NCBI RefSeq assembly: GCF_002419815.1
Contig: NZ_DIGV01000049.1
Location: 1 to 63,097 of the forward strand
DNA length: 63,097 nt
Direction of reading: 5' to 3'
Origin: Brevundimonas sp. UBA5713
GTDB taxonomy: Bacteria; Pseudomonadota; Alphaproteobacteria; Caulobacterales; Caulobacteraceae
Position numbers and translations under genes: made by a program. Each line of letters begins with the position of its first letter. The stretch's first letter is position 1. The notes beneath the pieces were generated by a model. It worked only from the letters and a program-made list of their open reading frames with translations. It searched no databases and was not told the origin of the DNA. Shown piece by piece: positions 7,928 through 16,573 of this stretch.

Positions 7928-8827
7928 TCACTTCACTGCCTCAAAAATCTTGAAGCCGTTTTGGTCAGCAACCATGGTCACGCGCTTGAAGACCTCGTTC
8001 AGGTCTTTCTCGTACGGCAGGTGTCGGTTGGCGACGATCCACGCCACGCCGCCCTTTTTCAACAGCTCCGCCGACTTGCGGATGAATTTCTGGCCCAGAC
8101 GTTTGTCCTCGATACCGCCATCGTGGAAGGGCGGATTAGAGACGACAAAGTCCAGCGTGCCATCAGCTTCCAGCGTACGGACATCAGCCCATTCAAAGCT
8201 GGCGCGCTCATCGCTGACGTTCTGCTGGGCAGCGTCGATGGCGCGGCGGTCCAGATCAACCATGCGCAGGCTGGTCACCGCTGTGCTACGCAGCACCACC
8301 GTCGCCAGCGCGCCATAGCCGCAGCCCAGATCGATCCCCTTACCCTTCAAGGCAGGCAAGGCGTCGGCCAGCAGGGCCGTGCCGGTGTCTATGCGGTCCC
8401 ATGCGAATATGCCCGGCTGCGACCACGCTTCCAGACCCGGCACGATGCGCGGTGCACCGCCCTTGATGGCTTCGTCCAGCGCCTCGACCTGTTCGGGGCG
8501 AGCCAGTTTGGCGCGGCGATGGTGAGCCTTGGCCTCTTCGCTAAAGGTCAGGCCGAAGCTCTTCAGCTCCTTGGCCAGACGCGAGCCGCCCTTGTCCTTG
8601 GGGGCCATGACATCCAGTCGCCCGCCCACTTTCAGAACCCGCAGCGCCTGCGCCAGCACATAGCGGCGCTCGACGGCACCCGGAGGCGCATAGACGGTGA
8701 TTTCTTCGGCCGATCCATCCGCCATGGCTTCCAGTGCCTGTGACCCCGGGATCAGGGGCGAGGTCTGGGTGGCGGATTGGGGAGGATCGAACACTGCCGG
8801 CGGGCGGCCATAAATCAGGCTGGTCAT
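7928..8827 (-). CDS. RsmC-like class I SAM-dependent methyltransferase
   Basis: A 299-residue methyltransferase with the two-domain layout of RsmC (16S rRNA G1207 N2-methyltransferase): a degenerate N-terminal half, then the SAM loop GIDLGCGYGAL and the catalytic VVSNPPFHDGG (NPPF motif for base amino-group methylation). The frame is open for 41 more codons upstream, but those overlap the divergent recQ start and look untranslated. The ATG at 8827 has AGGAG five bases before it and gives MTSLIYGRPPAVF. RsmC, RlmG or a related specificity are all possible. Confidence 0.88.
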   Translation of the reverse strand: MTSLIYGRPPAVFDPPQSATQTSPLIPGSQALEAMADGSAEEITVYAPPGAVERRYVLAQALRVLKVGGRLDVMAPKDKGGSRLAKELKSFGLTFSEEAKAHHRRAKLARPEQVEALDEAIKGGAPRIVPGLEAWSQPGIFAWDRIDTGTALLADALPALKGKGIDLGCGYGALATVVLRSTAVTSLRMVDLDRRAIDAAQQNVSDERASFEWADVRTLEADGTLDFVVSNPPFHDGGIEDKRLGQKFIRKSAELLKKGGVAWIVANRHLPYEKDLNEVFKRVTMVADQNGFKIFEAVK

Positions 8828-8948
8828 GGCCGCTCCTATACTGGGTTCGCATCCATTAGGCGACAGGGACAAAAGGGCGATCACATCTGCGTCCTTGGCC
8901 CTTTGTGCGGGATGACAGGCCGCGCCGAATAGTGGCACACAGCCGCCC

Positions 8949-10814
8949 ATGCTGGATTACGCCCCCTACCCCGACAACTCGCCCACGATGAGTGATGCGC
9001 GGGTCCTGCTGGAGCGGGTCTGGGGCCATAAGGATTTTCGCGGACTTCAGGCTGGCGTCATCGAACAGGTGATGCAGGGCAAGAACGTGCTGGCCGTCCT
9101 GCCCACCGGCGGCGGCAAGAGCGTCTGCTATCAGGTGCCCGCCACTCTGCGTGAAGGCGTCGGTATCGTCGTCTCGCCCCTGATCGCCCTGATGACCGAT
9201 CAGGTCGAGGCGCTGAAACAGCAGGGCGTGGCGGCGGCCCGACTGGACAGCGGCCTGTCCGCCGATGAGCGCAGCGCCGTCTGGCGCGCGGCCCGCAATG
9301 GCGAGCTGGACCTGGTGTATGTCTCGCCGGAAGGCTTGGCCACGGGGGCCATGCTGGAGCGTCTGTCCGAACTGCCGGTCAGCCTGATCGCCATCGACGA
9401 GGCGCACTGCGTGTCGCAGTGGGGCCATGACTTCCGCCCTGACTATCGCACCCTGGGCAAGCTGGCCGAGGTGTTTCCGCGTGTGCCGCGCATTGCCGTC
9501 ACCGCCACTGCCGATGCTCGGACGCGCGATGACATCATCGCTTCCCTGCACCTTCAGGGGGCCGAGGTCTTTGTCGACAGCTTTGCCCGCCCGAACCTGC
9601 AATTGAGCGCCGAGCGCAAGATCAACGGATCACGCGCCCGCACAGATACCCGCGTGGTCGAACTGGTGGCCGAGCGTCCGCGCCGTTCGGGCGTGGTCTA
9701 TTGCGGCAGCCGCGACGGCTGTGACCGTCTGGCCCAGCTGCTGCGCGATAACGGCATCAATGCCATCAGCTATCACGCCGGTTTCGACAACCGCGAGCGC
9801 GACGTGCGGCTGGACCGCTTCCTGAACGAGGAAGACGCCGTCATGGTCGCCACCATCGCCTTTGGCATGGGCGTGGACAAACCCGATGTGCGCTATGTGA
9901 TCCATGCCGACCCGCCCGGTAGCCTTGAGGCCTATTGGCAAGAAGTGGGCCGTGCAGGCCGCGACGGCGAACCGGCCGAGGGCATCACCCTGTTCGGTCC
10001 GTCCGACATCGCCTGGTCACTGCGCCGCCTCGAAGGCCGCCCGATGGCCGAAGAGGTCAAGCGCGTGCAGGTGCGCAAGGTACGCCAGCTGTTCGCCATG
10101 CTGGATGGCTCGACCTGCCGCCCGCAGGCGGTGCGCCGCTATTTCGGGGAAGCCGATGCCCAGCCCTGCGGCCACTGCGACATCTGTGGTGATCCGCCCC
10201 AGACCTATGACGCCTTGGTGCCTGCGCAAAAAGCCTTGGCAGCGGTTCAGCGTCTGGGCGAACGGTTCGGGCGCACCCGCGTGGTCGACCACCTGATCGG
10301 CAAGTCCAAGGATGGCCAGCCGTGGGAGACCTCGCTGTCCACCTTCGGCATCGGGGCTGATCTGTCCATTCTGGGCTGGCGCGATGTGATCGACCATCTG
10401 ATGTTCGAGGGCCTATTGGTCGAAGAGGCCACCGAAGGCTATCCGATCATCAAGCTGGGCGAGGCCGAGGCGGTGCGTTCGGTCTATCGCGGCGAGCGCG
10501 AGGTACGGGTCAAACGCCCGCCTGCGCGCAACATCGTCGAAAAGCCGCGCAAGAATATTGGCCGCAACCTGCCCGCCGAAAGCCTCGATACGGATGTGCG
10601 CGCCCGCTTCGATGCCCTGCGAGCATGGCGCCGCGACCGCGCCAAGGAACAGGGCGTGCCGCCCTATGTCATCTTCCAGGACAAGACCCTGGTGGAGATC
10701 GCCATCCAGTGCCCGCGTGACGAGATGGAACTGGGCCGCATCAATGGCGTGGGGGCAGGAAAACTGGACCGCTATGGCAAGGCCGTGCTCGAGGCGCTGA
10801 ACGTCGCTTACTGA
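8949..10814 (+). CDS. recQ: ATP-dependent DNA helicase RecQ
   Basis: A 3'-5' superfamily 2 helicase of DNA repair and recombination, 621 residues. Walker A is LPTGGGKS (51-58), Walker B is IDEAHCVSQWGHDFRPDY, motif VI is QEVGRAGRDG. The RecQ zinc site is present (C...CGHCDIC) and a single HRDC domain ends the protein (VPPYVIFQDKTLVEIA...INGVGAGKLDRYG). Two starts are possible, ATG 8949 or ATG 8988; neither has a clear ribosome site and I keep the longer. It is divergent from the RsmC-like gene across about 120 bases. Confidence 0.95.
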   Translation: MLDYAPYPDNSPTMSDARVLLERVWGHKDFRGLQAGVIEQVMQGKNVLAVLPTGGGKSVCYQVPATLREGVGIVVSPLIALMTDQVEALKQQGVAAARLDSGLSADERSAVWRAARNGELDLVYVSPEGLATGAMLERLSELPVSLIAIDEAHCVSQWGHDFRPDYRTLGKLAEVFPRVPRIAVTATADARTRDDIIASLHLQGAEVFVDSFARPNLQLSAERKINGSRARTDTRVVELVAERPRRSGVVYCGSRDGCDRLAQLLRDNGINAISYHAGFDNRERDVRLDRFLNEEDAVMVATIAFGMGVDKPDVRYVIHADPPGSLEAYWQEVGRAGRDGEPAEGITLFGPSDIAWSLRRLEGRPMAEEVKRVQVRKVRQLFAMLDGSTCRPQAVRRYFGEADAQPCGHCDICGDPPQTYDALVPAQKALAAVQRLGERFGRTRVVDHLIGKSKDGQPWETSLSTFGIGADLSILGWRDVIDHLMFEGLLVEEATEGYPIIKLGEAEAVRSVYRGEREVRVKRPPARNIVEKPRKNIGRNLPAESLDTDVRARFDALRAWRRDRAKEQGVPPYVIFQDKTLVEIAIQCPRDEMELGRINGVGAGKLDRYGKAVLEALNVAY

Positions 10815-10828
10815 CGCGCAGTCGGGCG

Positions 10829-11761
10829 TCAGCGCTGGCCGAGAAACTCGATCACCGCACGCTCGAACTGACGCGGCGTATCGATCATCACCATGTGCTC
10901 CGCCCCCGTCATACGCACAAAGCGGGCGGGCGCGCGCAGGTTCATGAAACTATAGCGGAAAGCCCCGTCGACCTGAGCGCGCGGGTTCTCGGAGTCTTCG
11001 CTCCAACCGTACACGACCGTGACGGGTGCCACGATTTCCGGCAGTCGGTGACGCAGATCGGTCGTCAGTACCTCATAGAGACTTTGAGCCAGAACCCGTC
11101 GATCACCGCCCTGCCAGCCCAGGCCATCGAAGACGCTGCCTGCCGCACCACTGAGGTCCAGCCCCATATTGGGCGCGCGGCTACGCAACACCTCGTCGCC
11201 CAGCATGGATACGATCTGGAAAGCGAGGCGTGCGAACGGCTCGACATCGCCAACCGACATGCCGCGATCGATCAAGGCGGGGAAGAAGGGCGACGAGTCC
11301 ACCACCATCACGCGGCCGATCTCTTCGCCGCCATCAGCAGCGATACGCAGGGCCATCTGGCCGCCCATGGAGTGACCGATCAGGGCAGGACGTTGCAGAC
11401 CCTGTTCCTGAACATACCGGCGGACCTCATCGGCGGCAGGGGCGCTGATCAAGCCCGCGGCGTTGGCGCCCGCTTCGTATTCACCAAAGCCGCGCACCGT
11501 GACCAGATGCAGATCATAGCGACGCTCCAGCGCCGGAAGCACCTTCTCCCAGACCGCCGACGTGGACGCCATACCGGGCAGCAGAATGACCGGCGGGCCG
11601 CCGACATTGCCGCGTCTCTCCACCACGATGCGTCGGGATTCGAAACTGCCCTGATCAGGCACAGGCACAATCGCTGGAACGACCCCGCGCACCTGCGCCA
11701 CAGCGGGGGCAGCACTGCCCAGGGCCGACAAGATCACGCATGAAATCAGCAGGTTTCGCAT
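10829..11761 (-). CDS. Secreted alpha/beta hydrolase
   Basis: A 310-residue alpha/beta-fold hydrolase with a signal peptide (MRNLLISCVILSALGSAAPA, cleavage near VAQ). The nucleophile elbow is GHSMGG (S131), the oxyanion strand is LLPGMASTSAVWEKV, an acid is expected after VTVVYGW, and the catalytic histidine is in GAEHMVMID near residue 290. The substrate is unknown; esterase or lipase-like activity in the periplasm is the general expectation. It converges on recQ with only 14 bases between the stops. Confidence 0.85.
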   Translation of the reverse strand: MRNLLISCVILSALGSAAPAVAQVRGVVPAIVPVPDQGSFESRRIVVERRGNVGGPPVILLPGMASTSAVWEKVLPALERRYDLHLVTVRGFGEYEAGANAAGLISAPAADEVRRYVQEQGLQRPALIGHSMGGQMALRIAADGGEEIGRVMVVDSSPFFPALIDRGMSVGDVEPFARLAFQIVSMLGDEVLRSRAPNMGLDLSGAAGSVFDGLGWQGGDRRVLAQSLYEVLTTDLRHRLPEIVAPVTVVYGWSEDSENPRAQVDGAFRYSFMNLRAPARFVRMTGAEHMVMIDTPRQFERAVIEFLGQR

Positions 11762-11875
11762 GCCACGACCTTGGGAAGGGAAGAGGGCGAAACCGAGACA
11801 GCGTTATCACGATTTCTGGATTGAAAAGCACAGCGCAAAGGCGACAATGCAATCTTCACGGGAGGAGACAAAATA

Positions 11876-12361
11876 ATGTTCTTCAGTTCGATCATCAGTT
11901 CCGCCTTGGTGAGCGCTATGACCCTCGCCATGGTTCCCGCAGGCCTTGTCCAGAACACGACCGAAGCTCCGCCTGCCGTCGGTGCCGAAGACTGGCACGT
12001 GGTGTCGCGTAGCAGCGCCACCGTCTTCCTGGTCGACGTGCAGTCGATCAAAAGCGAAGGCGGCATCACGTCGGCCAAATTGGCGCGCGTACCCGCCTCG
12101 GGCGAGGCGGGCGACCTGACCCACTCCCACGGCACGATCGATTTTCGATGCTCGGCCAATCAATCGCGCCCGGGCGAAGAAGTGCTGATTGGTGCCGATG
12201 GTTCGGTCGAGGACCGCATCAACGACGGCTACGACTTCGACCGCATTCCGGATAACAGTCTGGATTCGTACGTGAAGACGATGGTTTGCGACGGTGATCG
12301 CTCGACCGCCCGCTATCCCTCCATCGCGGCCTTCATTCAGGCGGGACGCCCTAATCGCTAA
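11876..12361 (+). CDS. Small secreted protein, possibly surface-adhesin-E-like fold
   Basis: A 161-residue protein with an N-terminal hydrophobic leader (SALVSAMTLAMVPAGL) and then a beta-rich body beginning EDWHVVSRSSATVFLVDVQSI, a pattern seen in small secreted proteins of the surface-adhesin E type; that resemblance is weak. Two cysteines (FRCSAN, MVCDGD) could form a disulfide. GGAGGAG lies about 8 bases before the ATG. It ends in a bidirectional terminator facing the HisN-like gene. No function is assigned. Confidence 0.75.
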   Translation: MFFSSIISSALVSAMTLAMVPAGLVQNTTEAPPAVGAEDWHVVSRSSATVFLVDVQSIKSEGGITSAKLARVPASGEAGDLTHSHGTIDFRCSANQSRPGEEVLIGADGSVEDRINDGYDFDRIPDNSLDSYVKTMVCDGDRSTARYPSIAAFIQAGRPNR

Positions 12362-12374
12362 GTCCCCGCAAAGA

Positions 12375-12405
12375 GAAAGGGCGGCTCTTGTGAAGCCGCC
12401 CTTTC
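12375..12405. terminator. Bidirectional terminator
   Basis: GAAAGGGCGGC (12375-12385) pairs perfectly with GCCGCCCTTTC (12395-12405) around a 9-base loop, between two convergent genes. Confidence 0.85.
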
Positions 12406-12412
12406 TAATCTC

Positions 12413-13195
12413 TCAGCGTGGGTGCAGGAACGCCAGAACCGGCGCGATCATGTCGGGATCACCGACCGCAACCACCCGACCATCTGCTGCTGACGGCGGC
12501 TGTCCGTCCCAGCCGGTAAAGGCCCCGCCCGCAGCGGTCACCACCGGCATCAGAGCCGACCAGTCCCAGACCTTCAGTTCGCTTTCGACCACCAGATCCA
12601 GTCGCCCGTCGGCCACCATGGCATAGGCATAGGCGTCACAGCCAAAGCGGGCCAACCGTACGGCGGCCTGAACGCGGTCCCATGCCTCGCGGTCAGGACC
12701 CTGAAAAATACCGGGGTCGGTCGTGGCGGACAACGCCTCCGGGACAGCCTTGCACGCGCGGGTTTTGAGCGGACGCTCGCCATCGCGGTGGATCAGGCGC
12801 GCACCGGAGGGACCACCCAAAAAGATTTCGCCGATATAGGGCTGTCCGATGGCCCCGATGACGGGCTGGCCCTGATGGCGCAGGCTGACCAATGTGGTCC
12901 ACGTCGGCAGGCCCGAGATAAAGGCCCGCGTGCCGTCGATGGGATCCAGAATCCAGACGTATTCAGCGGTAGCGTTCTCTTCGCCGTACTCTTCGCCGAT
13001 GATGCCGTGGTGCGGGTAGACGGCCTTGATACGATCACGGATAGCGCGTTCTGCGGCGCGGTCAGCTTCGGTCACGGGGTCGAATGCCCCGCCGGACGCC
13101 TTGTTCACCTGCTGAAACTCTGCGCGAAAAAACGGCAGGGCCACACCCGCGGCAATGCGCGACAGCTCGACGGCGAAAGCTTCGAATTCGGTCAT
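12413..13195 (-). CDS. hisN: HisN-type histidinol-phosphatase / inositol monophosphatase family
   Basis: A 260-residue Mg2+-dependent phosphatase of the inositol monophosphatase superfamily. Metal ligands are visible in GEEYGEE, in WILDPIDGTRAFISG, and in VWDWSALMPVVTAAGG. The RAF after DPIDGT and the short form fit the HisN group that hydrolyses L-histidinol phosphate, but IMPase or CysQ-like activity cannot be excluded by eye. It lies 52 bases after the XRE regulator gene on the same strand. Confidence 0.82.
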   Translation of the reverse strand: MTEFEAFAVELSRIAAGVALPFFRAEFQQVNKASGGAFDPVTEADRAAERAIRDRIKAVYPHHGIIGEEYGEENATAEYVWILDPIDGTRAFISGLPTWTTLVSLRHQGQPVIGAIGQPYIGEIFLGGPSGARLIHRDGERPLKTRACKAVPEALSATTDPGIFQGPDREAWDRVQAAVRLARFGCDAYAYAMVADGRLDLVVESELKVWDWSALMPVVTAAGGAFTGWDGQPPSAADGRVVAVGDPDMIAPVLAFLHPR

Positions 13196-13247
13196 CCGCT
13201 CCGTCTACACCGGCTCGCACAGAACAACGAGAGGTGACGCGGAATAT

Positions 13248-13529
13248 TCACGCCATTGCGCGGTTGTCGCTGTGGTTGGCCGGTTCGGATGGATCCTTGA
13301 CGCTCTCGGCGGGGTCAAAGCCGTCATAGAAGTAGGAAACATCCGTCTCCAGCGCCGTCGCCAGATGCCATAAACGCGCAGCCGACACACGGTTGGCCCC
13401 GCACTCGTATTTCTGCACCTGCTGGAAGCGGATGTTCAGCCGGTCGCCCAGCTGCTGTTGGGTCAAACCCAGCAGACGACGACGGCGGCGCAGGCGGCGC
13501 CCGATGTGCAAATCGATATCCGTAGCCAT
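13248..13529 (-). CDS. XRE-family transcriptional regulator
   Basis: A 93-residue single-domain DNA-binding protein. The helix-turn-helix runs from RLRRRRRLLGLTQQQLGDRL through IRFQQVQKYECGANRVSAARLWHLATAL, the Cro/C1 pattern common in small Caulobacterales regulators. A charged C-terminal tail follows. The frame stays open far upstream, but the ATG at 13529 has GGAGG about 8 bases before it and fits the family length. Two operator-like palindromes lie upstream of this start, between it and the divergent glsB-like gene. Confidence 0.88.
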   Translation of the reverse strand: MATDIDLHIGRRLRRRRRLLGLTQQQLGDRLNIRFQQVQKYECGANRVSAARLWHLATALETDVSYFYDGFDPAESVKDPSEPANHSDNRAMA

Positions 13530-13560
13530 TTCCAAGCCCTCCAAGCCTTGGCCGAAGCCT

Positions 13561-13610
13561 GTGCCGAATCGGCACTTGCAGGGACGGAAGCAGCAATATC
13601 GGTGCCGATA
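13561..13610. promoter_or_regulatory. Paired operator-like palindromes between XRE gene and glsB-like gene
   Basis: GTGCCGAATCGGCAC (13561-13575) is a perfect palindrome about one base. TATCGGTGCCGATA (13597-13610) is a second with a 2-base centre. Both contain GTGCCGA, 41 bases apart, about four helical turns. The position, 32 bases upstream of the XRE start, suits autoregulation and control of the divergent gene; this is inference. Confidence 0.5.
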
Positions 13611-13718
13611 CTCACCGGATGCGCGAACAGCAAAGCTTGCATAACGCTGCAACCCCAAGGCTTGCCGTGCATTAGTCGCAAAGGGGCATCGGGCTCCGAC
13701 GATAATGGAGAGACGAAT

Positions 13719-13976
13719 ATGAGTGGTTTCGGGTTTATTGCCTGGATCATCATCGGCATCGTGGCCGGCTGGCTGGCCGAGAAGATCATGAAGCGCGATC
13801 ACGGCCTGCTGACCAATCTGGTGGTGGGTGTCATCGGTGCCCTGCTGGGTGGTTTCATCGCCAACAACCTGCTCGGCTTCGACGCCGCTGGCAGCTGGAT
13901 CTGGGGCACTGTGGTCGCCACTGTGGGCGCCGTGATCCTTCTGTTCATTCTGGGTTTGATCAAAAAGCGCGGCTGA
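13719..13976 (+). CDS. GlsB/YeaQ/YmgE-family stress-response membrane protein
   Basis: An 85-residue integral inner-membrane protein of the transglycosylase-associated/YeaQ family. Three hydrophobic segments are visible: FIAWIIIGIVAGWLA, LLTNLVVGVIGALLGGFIA and WIWGTVVATVGAVILLFILGL, joined by the family GxxxG-type glycine spacing, ending KKRG. The longer open frame from 13458 is rejected: the ATG at 13719 has GGAGAGA upstream and gives the conserved MSGFGFIAWI start. Such genes are often stress-induced; the upstream palindromes suggest control by the neighbouring XRE protein. Confidence 0.9.
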   Translation: MSGFGFIAWIIIGIVAGWLAEKIMKRDHGLLTNLVVGVIGALLGGFIANNLLGFDAAGSWIWGTVVATVGAVILLFILGLIKKRG

Positions 13977-13996
13977 TCCGCAGCTTTTGGACATTA

Positions 13997-14026
13997 AAAA
14001 GGGCGACCCTTGCGGGTCGCCCTTTT
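13997..14026. terminator. Bidirectional terminator
   Basis: AAAAGGGCGACCC (13997-14009) and GGGTCGCCCTTTT (14014-14026) form a perfect 13-bp stem with a TTGC loop, between convergent genes. Confidence 0.9.
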
Positions 14027-14047
14027 GGCATCCACTGATCTAGCAGC

Positions 14048-14527
14048 TTAGCGCGGTTCGTCCGAAGCCGGTTCTTCCTTCGGCTCGGTCACCTCGTCCG
14101 CCGGCGTGTCCGGGGTCGGTTCCGAAGCATCGGCCGGTTGAGCCGGATCGGTCAGTTCGTCAGAGACCGGAGCAGGCTGCTCGCCAGCGACCGGGGTAGC
14201 CGACTGGAAATCACCTTGCGTGGCATCGACAACCACGTCAGCGCCGTCTTGGCGAATACCGATCAGCGACACCGGACGGACTTGGCCATCAGAGCCACGT
14301 ACGGTCAGTTCCTGGCCGTTGGCACCGTTTTGCACACCAACCAGTTGACCCAGAACCGAGCCGTCGGCGCTCTTCACGGTAGCGCCCGGGGTAAGGGTCA
14401 GGCTTTGCGGTTGCTCGGCAGCAGCTTCAGCCGGAGCAGCGTCTTGAACTTGATCTTGAGCCATAGCAGGAGCGGCAACCATCAGGGCACCAGCGAGGCT
14501 ATACAGCAGGGCGGTCTTGCGGATCAT
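14048..14527 (-). CDS. Secreted protein with PRC-barrel-like segment and acidic Pro-rich tail
   Basis: A 159-residue protein with a clear signal peptide (MIRKTALLYSLAGALMVAAPAMA then QD). Residues 40-100 (LTLTPGATVKSADGSVLGQL, GQELTVRGSDGQVRPVSLIG) resemble a small PRC-barrel-like beta domain. The last 50 residues are acidic and rich in P, D, E and T, suggesting a disordered extension. GAGGAG sits before the ATG. No function is assigned; export to the periplasm is likely. Confidence 0.78.
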   Translation of the reverse strand: MIRKTALLYSLAGALMVAAPAMAQDQVQDAAPAEAAAEQPQSLTLTPGATVKSADGSVLGQLVGVQNGANGQELTVRGSDGQVRPVSLIGIRQDGADVVVDATQGDFQSATPVAGEQPAPVSDELTDPAQPADASEPTPDTPADEVTEPKEEPASDEPR

Positions 14528-14678
14528 GTCGAACTCCTCGATTTGGCGAGCTTGCCGCTCGCAAAAAGGTGAACACCTCGTGTAATGGTTTGTTTCACGC
14601 GCCCTGAAATGACCTTATGCGTGTCCACTTTGGCCCTAAAGCGCGGCAGTATGTCGTAATTTCGCTTAGCCCCCTGAG

Positions 14679-16340
14679 ATGACCCAAAAGAAAAGCCGGA
14701 CCATGCCCCGCATCCTGCGCCGCCTCGGCGGTCTGGCCTATGAACTGACCCCCCAGCTGTTCGCAGTCGCCAGCTTCCTGCTAGGCGGGTCCATACTGCT
14801 GTCTGCCGTGACGCCGGAGTTCAATGACCGGCTGCAAACGCTGGGCCGCTGGACCGAGCCATTTGTCATCGATCTGGGCCACTTCGCGGCCAGTGTGACG
14901 GGCTTTTTGCTCCTGTTTGTATCAGCGGGTCTGTGGCGGCGTCGTCGCGGGGCCTATTATCTGGCGCTGACGGCCCTGTTGGGCGGGGCTGTGTTCTCCA
15001 TCCTCAAGGGATTGAACTATCTGCAAGCCTTCGAGCTGGTGCTGGCGGCGGCTCTGCTGTGGCCGTGTCGCTCGGCATTCAACCGCCGGTCGCGTCTGGG
15101 AGAGCCCCTTCGCCCCGGCTGGCTGCTGATGCTGGCTGCCGCCGTGATCGCCATGCTGTGGCTGGGCTTTTTTGCCTATCGCGAGATTCCTTATCACGAC
15201 GAACTGTGGTGGACCCTGCTGACCGACAGTCAGGCATCAGGTTTCCTGCGCGCAGGCGCAGTGCTGTCGGTGCTGACACTGGCCGTGGCGGTGCGCTCCT
15301 TGCTGACCGCGCCCGGGGCCCGCACGCACGGGCCCGCAACACCCGAAGAGGTAGAGCGCGCCCGCAAGGCCTTGGAACAGGCCGAGGTTGCCCCGCCCGA
15401 AGCGCGCCTCGCCTTACTGGGTGACAAGGCGCTGCTGTTTTCGCCGTCGGGGTACAGCTTTTTGGCCTATCGCGTGCGCGGGCGTCGCTGGATTGCCATG
15501 AGCGAGCCTGCCGGTCTGGTGTCCGAGCGTCTGGAACTGTTGTGGACCTTTGCCGAGCTGGCCGACAGCTATGGGGGGGCACCGGTCTTCTATTCGGTGT
15601 CGGAGCGCCTGCTGGCCGATCTGGCCACCATGGGTCTGGCCATGCGCAAGGTGGGCGAGGCCGCCGTGGTACCGACCCACAGCTTTTCGACCGAGGGCAA
15701 GGGCAAACAGAACCTGCGCACCGCAGTGAACCGTGCCGAGCGCGAAGGCTCGATCTTCTCGGTGCTGATGCCCGGTGAGGTCGCCGCCGTCGCCGATGAA
15801 CTGCGTGCCGTGTCCGATGCGTGGATCAACCACCATGAGGGCACGGAGAAGGAATTCTCCATGGGCCGGTTCGACGTCGACTATCTGAACGATTGCCCCG
15901 TCGCCATTGTGCGGGAGAATGGTCGCCTGATCGCCTTCGCCAACCTGTTGATGGGAGCGGGCGGCAAGGAGGCGATGATCGACCTGATGCGTTATACGCC
16001 TGACGGGCCGCACGGGGTGATGGACTATATGTTCACCTGCATCGCCAAATGGTGCCGCGAGACCGGCGTCGATCATCTCGATCTGGGCATGGCCCCGCTG
16101 TCGGGTCTAGAAGACCGCAGGACCTCGCCGGTTTTCGCCCGCGTGGGTGCCCTCGTGTTCGAGGAGGCCAATGCCATCTACGGCTTTCAGGGTCTGCGAT
16201 CTTATAAGAGCAAGTTCGGCCCGGTCTGGCGTCCGAAATTCATCGCCGCCCCTACGACAACGCCCCTCCCCCTCGCCCTCCTCGACGTGGCCCTGCTCAC
16301 CAGCAAAGGCTGGCGCGGCCTGCTGGGCCTGAGGAAGTAG
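14679..16340 (+). CDS. Short MprF-like protein with phosphatidylglycerol lysyltransferase (DUF2156) domain
   Basis: A 553-residue membrane protein. Roughly six hydrophobic segments fill residues 25-215 (LFAVASFLLGGSILLSAV, FAASVTGFLLLFVSAGLW and others). The C-terminal half is the soluble DUF2156/MprF synthase domain: LLGDKALLFSPSGYSFLAYRVRGR, GKGKQNLRTAVNRAEREG, SMGRFDVDYL, and the closing IYGFQGLRSYKSKFGPVW. The domain transfers aminoacyl groups from aminoacyl-tRNA to phosphatidylglycerol and raises cationic-peptide resistance in other bacteria. Full MprF has about 14 membrane segments, so the flippase part is reduced here. Lysyl versus alanyl specificity is not visible. Confidence 0.88.
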   Translation: MTQKKSRTMPRILRRLGGLAYELTPQLFAVASFLLGGSILLSAVTPEFNDRLQTLGRWTEPFVIDLGHFAASVTGFLLLFVSAGLWRRRRGAYYLALTALLGGAVFSILKGLNYLQAFELVLAAALLWPCRSAFNRRSRLGEPLRPGWLLMLAAAVIAMLWLGFFAYREIPYHDELWWTLLTDSQASGFLRAGAVLSVLTLAVAVRSLLTAPGARTHGPATPEEVERARKALEQAEVAPPEARLALLGDKALLFSPSGYSFLAYRVRGRRWIAMSEPAGLVSERLELLWTFAELADSYGGAPVFYSVSERLLADLATMGLAMRKVGEAAVVPTHSFSTEGKGKQNLRTAVNRAEREGSIFSVLMPGEVAAVADELRAVSDAWINHHEGTEKEFSMGRFDVDYLNDCPVAIVRENGRLIAFANLLMGAGGKEAMIDLMRYTPDGPHGVMDYMFTCIAKWCRETGVDHLDLGMAPLSGLEDRRTSPVFARVGALVFEEANAIYGFQGLRSYKSKFGPVWRPKFIAAPTTTPLPLALLDVALLTSKGWRGLLGLRK

Positions 16341-16357
16341 AAGACCCAAAGCTCCAC

Positions 16358-16397
16358 GCAAAAAGGCCAGCGGCACCCAAATCGCTGGCCTTTTTGC
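16358..16397 (+). terminator. Terminator after the MprF-like gene
   Basis: GCAAAAAGGCCAGCG (16358-16372) pairs perfectly with CGCTGGCCTTTTTGC (16383-16397), a 15-bp stem ending in a T run. Confidence 0.9.
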
Positions 16398-16417
16398 ATG
16401 ACCCAACGCCTTCAGCT

Positions 16418-16504
16418 GCCCCTCAAGCAGCTCGCCCCCGCGGGGCGAGCGTTAGGGGCCAAACGCCTCTGGTAGCGAGCCGCAAAGCGGCGCGCCTAAG
16501 AGGC
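16418..16504. repeat. Double nested stem-loop element between two terminators
   Basis: Two interrupted hairpins lie side by side. First: GCCCCT (16418-16423) with AGGGGC (16454-16459), enclosing GCTCGCCCC/GGGGCGAGC (16430-16450). Second: GCCTCT (16465-16470) with AGAGGC (16499-16504), enclosing GCCGC/GCGGC (16479-16491). The pair resembles a REP/BIME-like intergenic repeat. No coding potential is evident, and a transcribed structured RNA cannot be excluded. Confidence 0.5.
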
Positions 16505-16526
16505 AAAGCAAGGAAACGGAGGCACG

Positions 16527-16560
16527 AAAAAGGGCGGCTCGTTCGAGCCGCCCTTTTCTT
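16527..16560. terminator. Terminator of typA
   Basis: AAAAAGGGCGGCTC (16527-16540) and GAGCCGCCCTTTT (16545-16557) form a near-perfect stem with a GTTC loop. The A run on the left gives the T tract for reverse-strand typA. Confidence 0.88.
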
Positions 16561-16573
16561 AGTGCCGAAAGGA

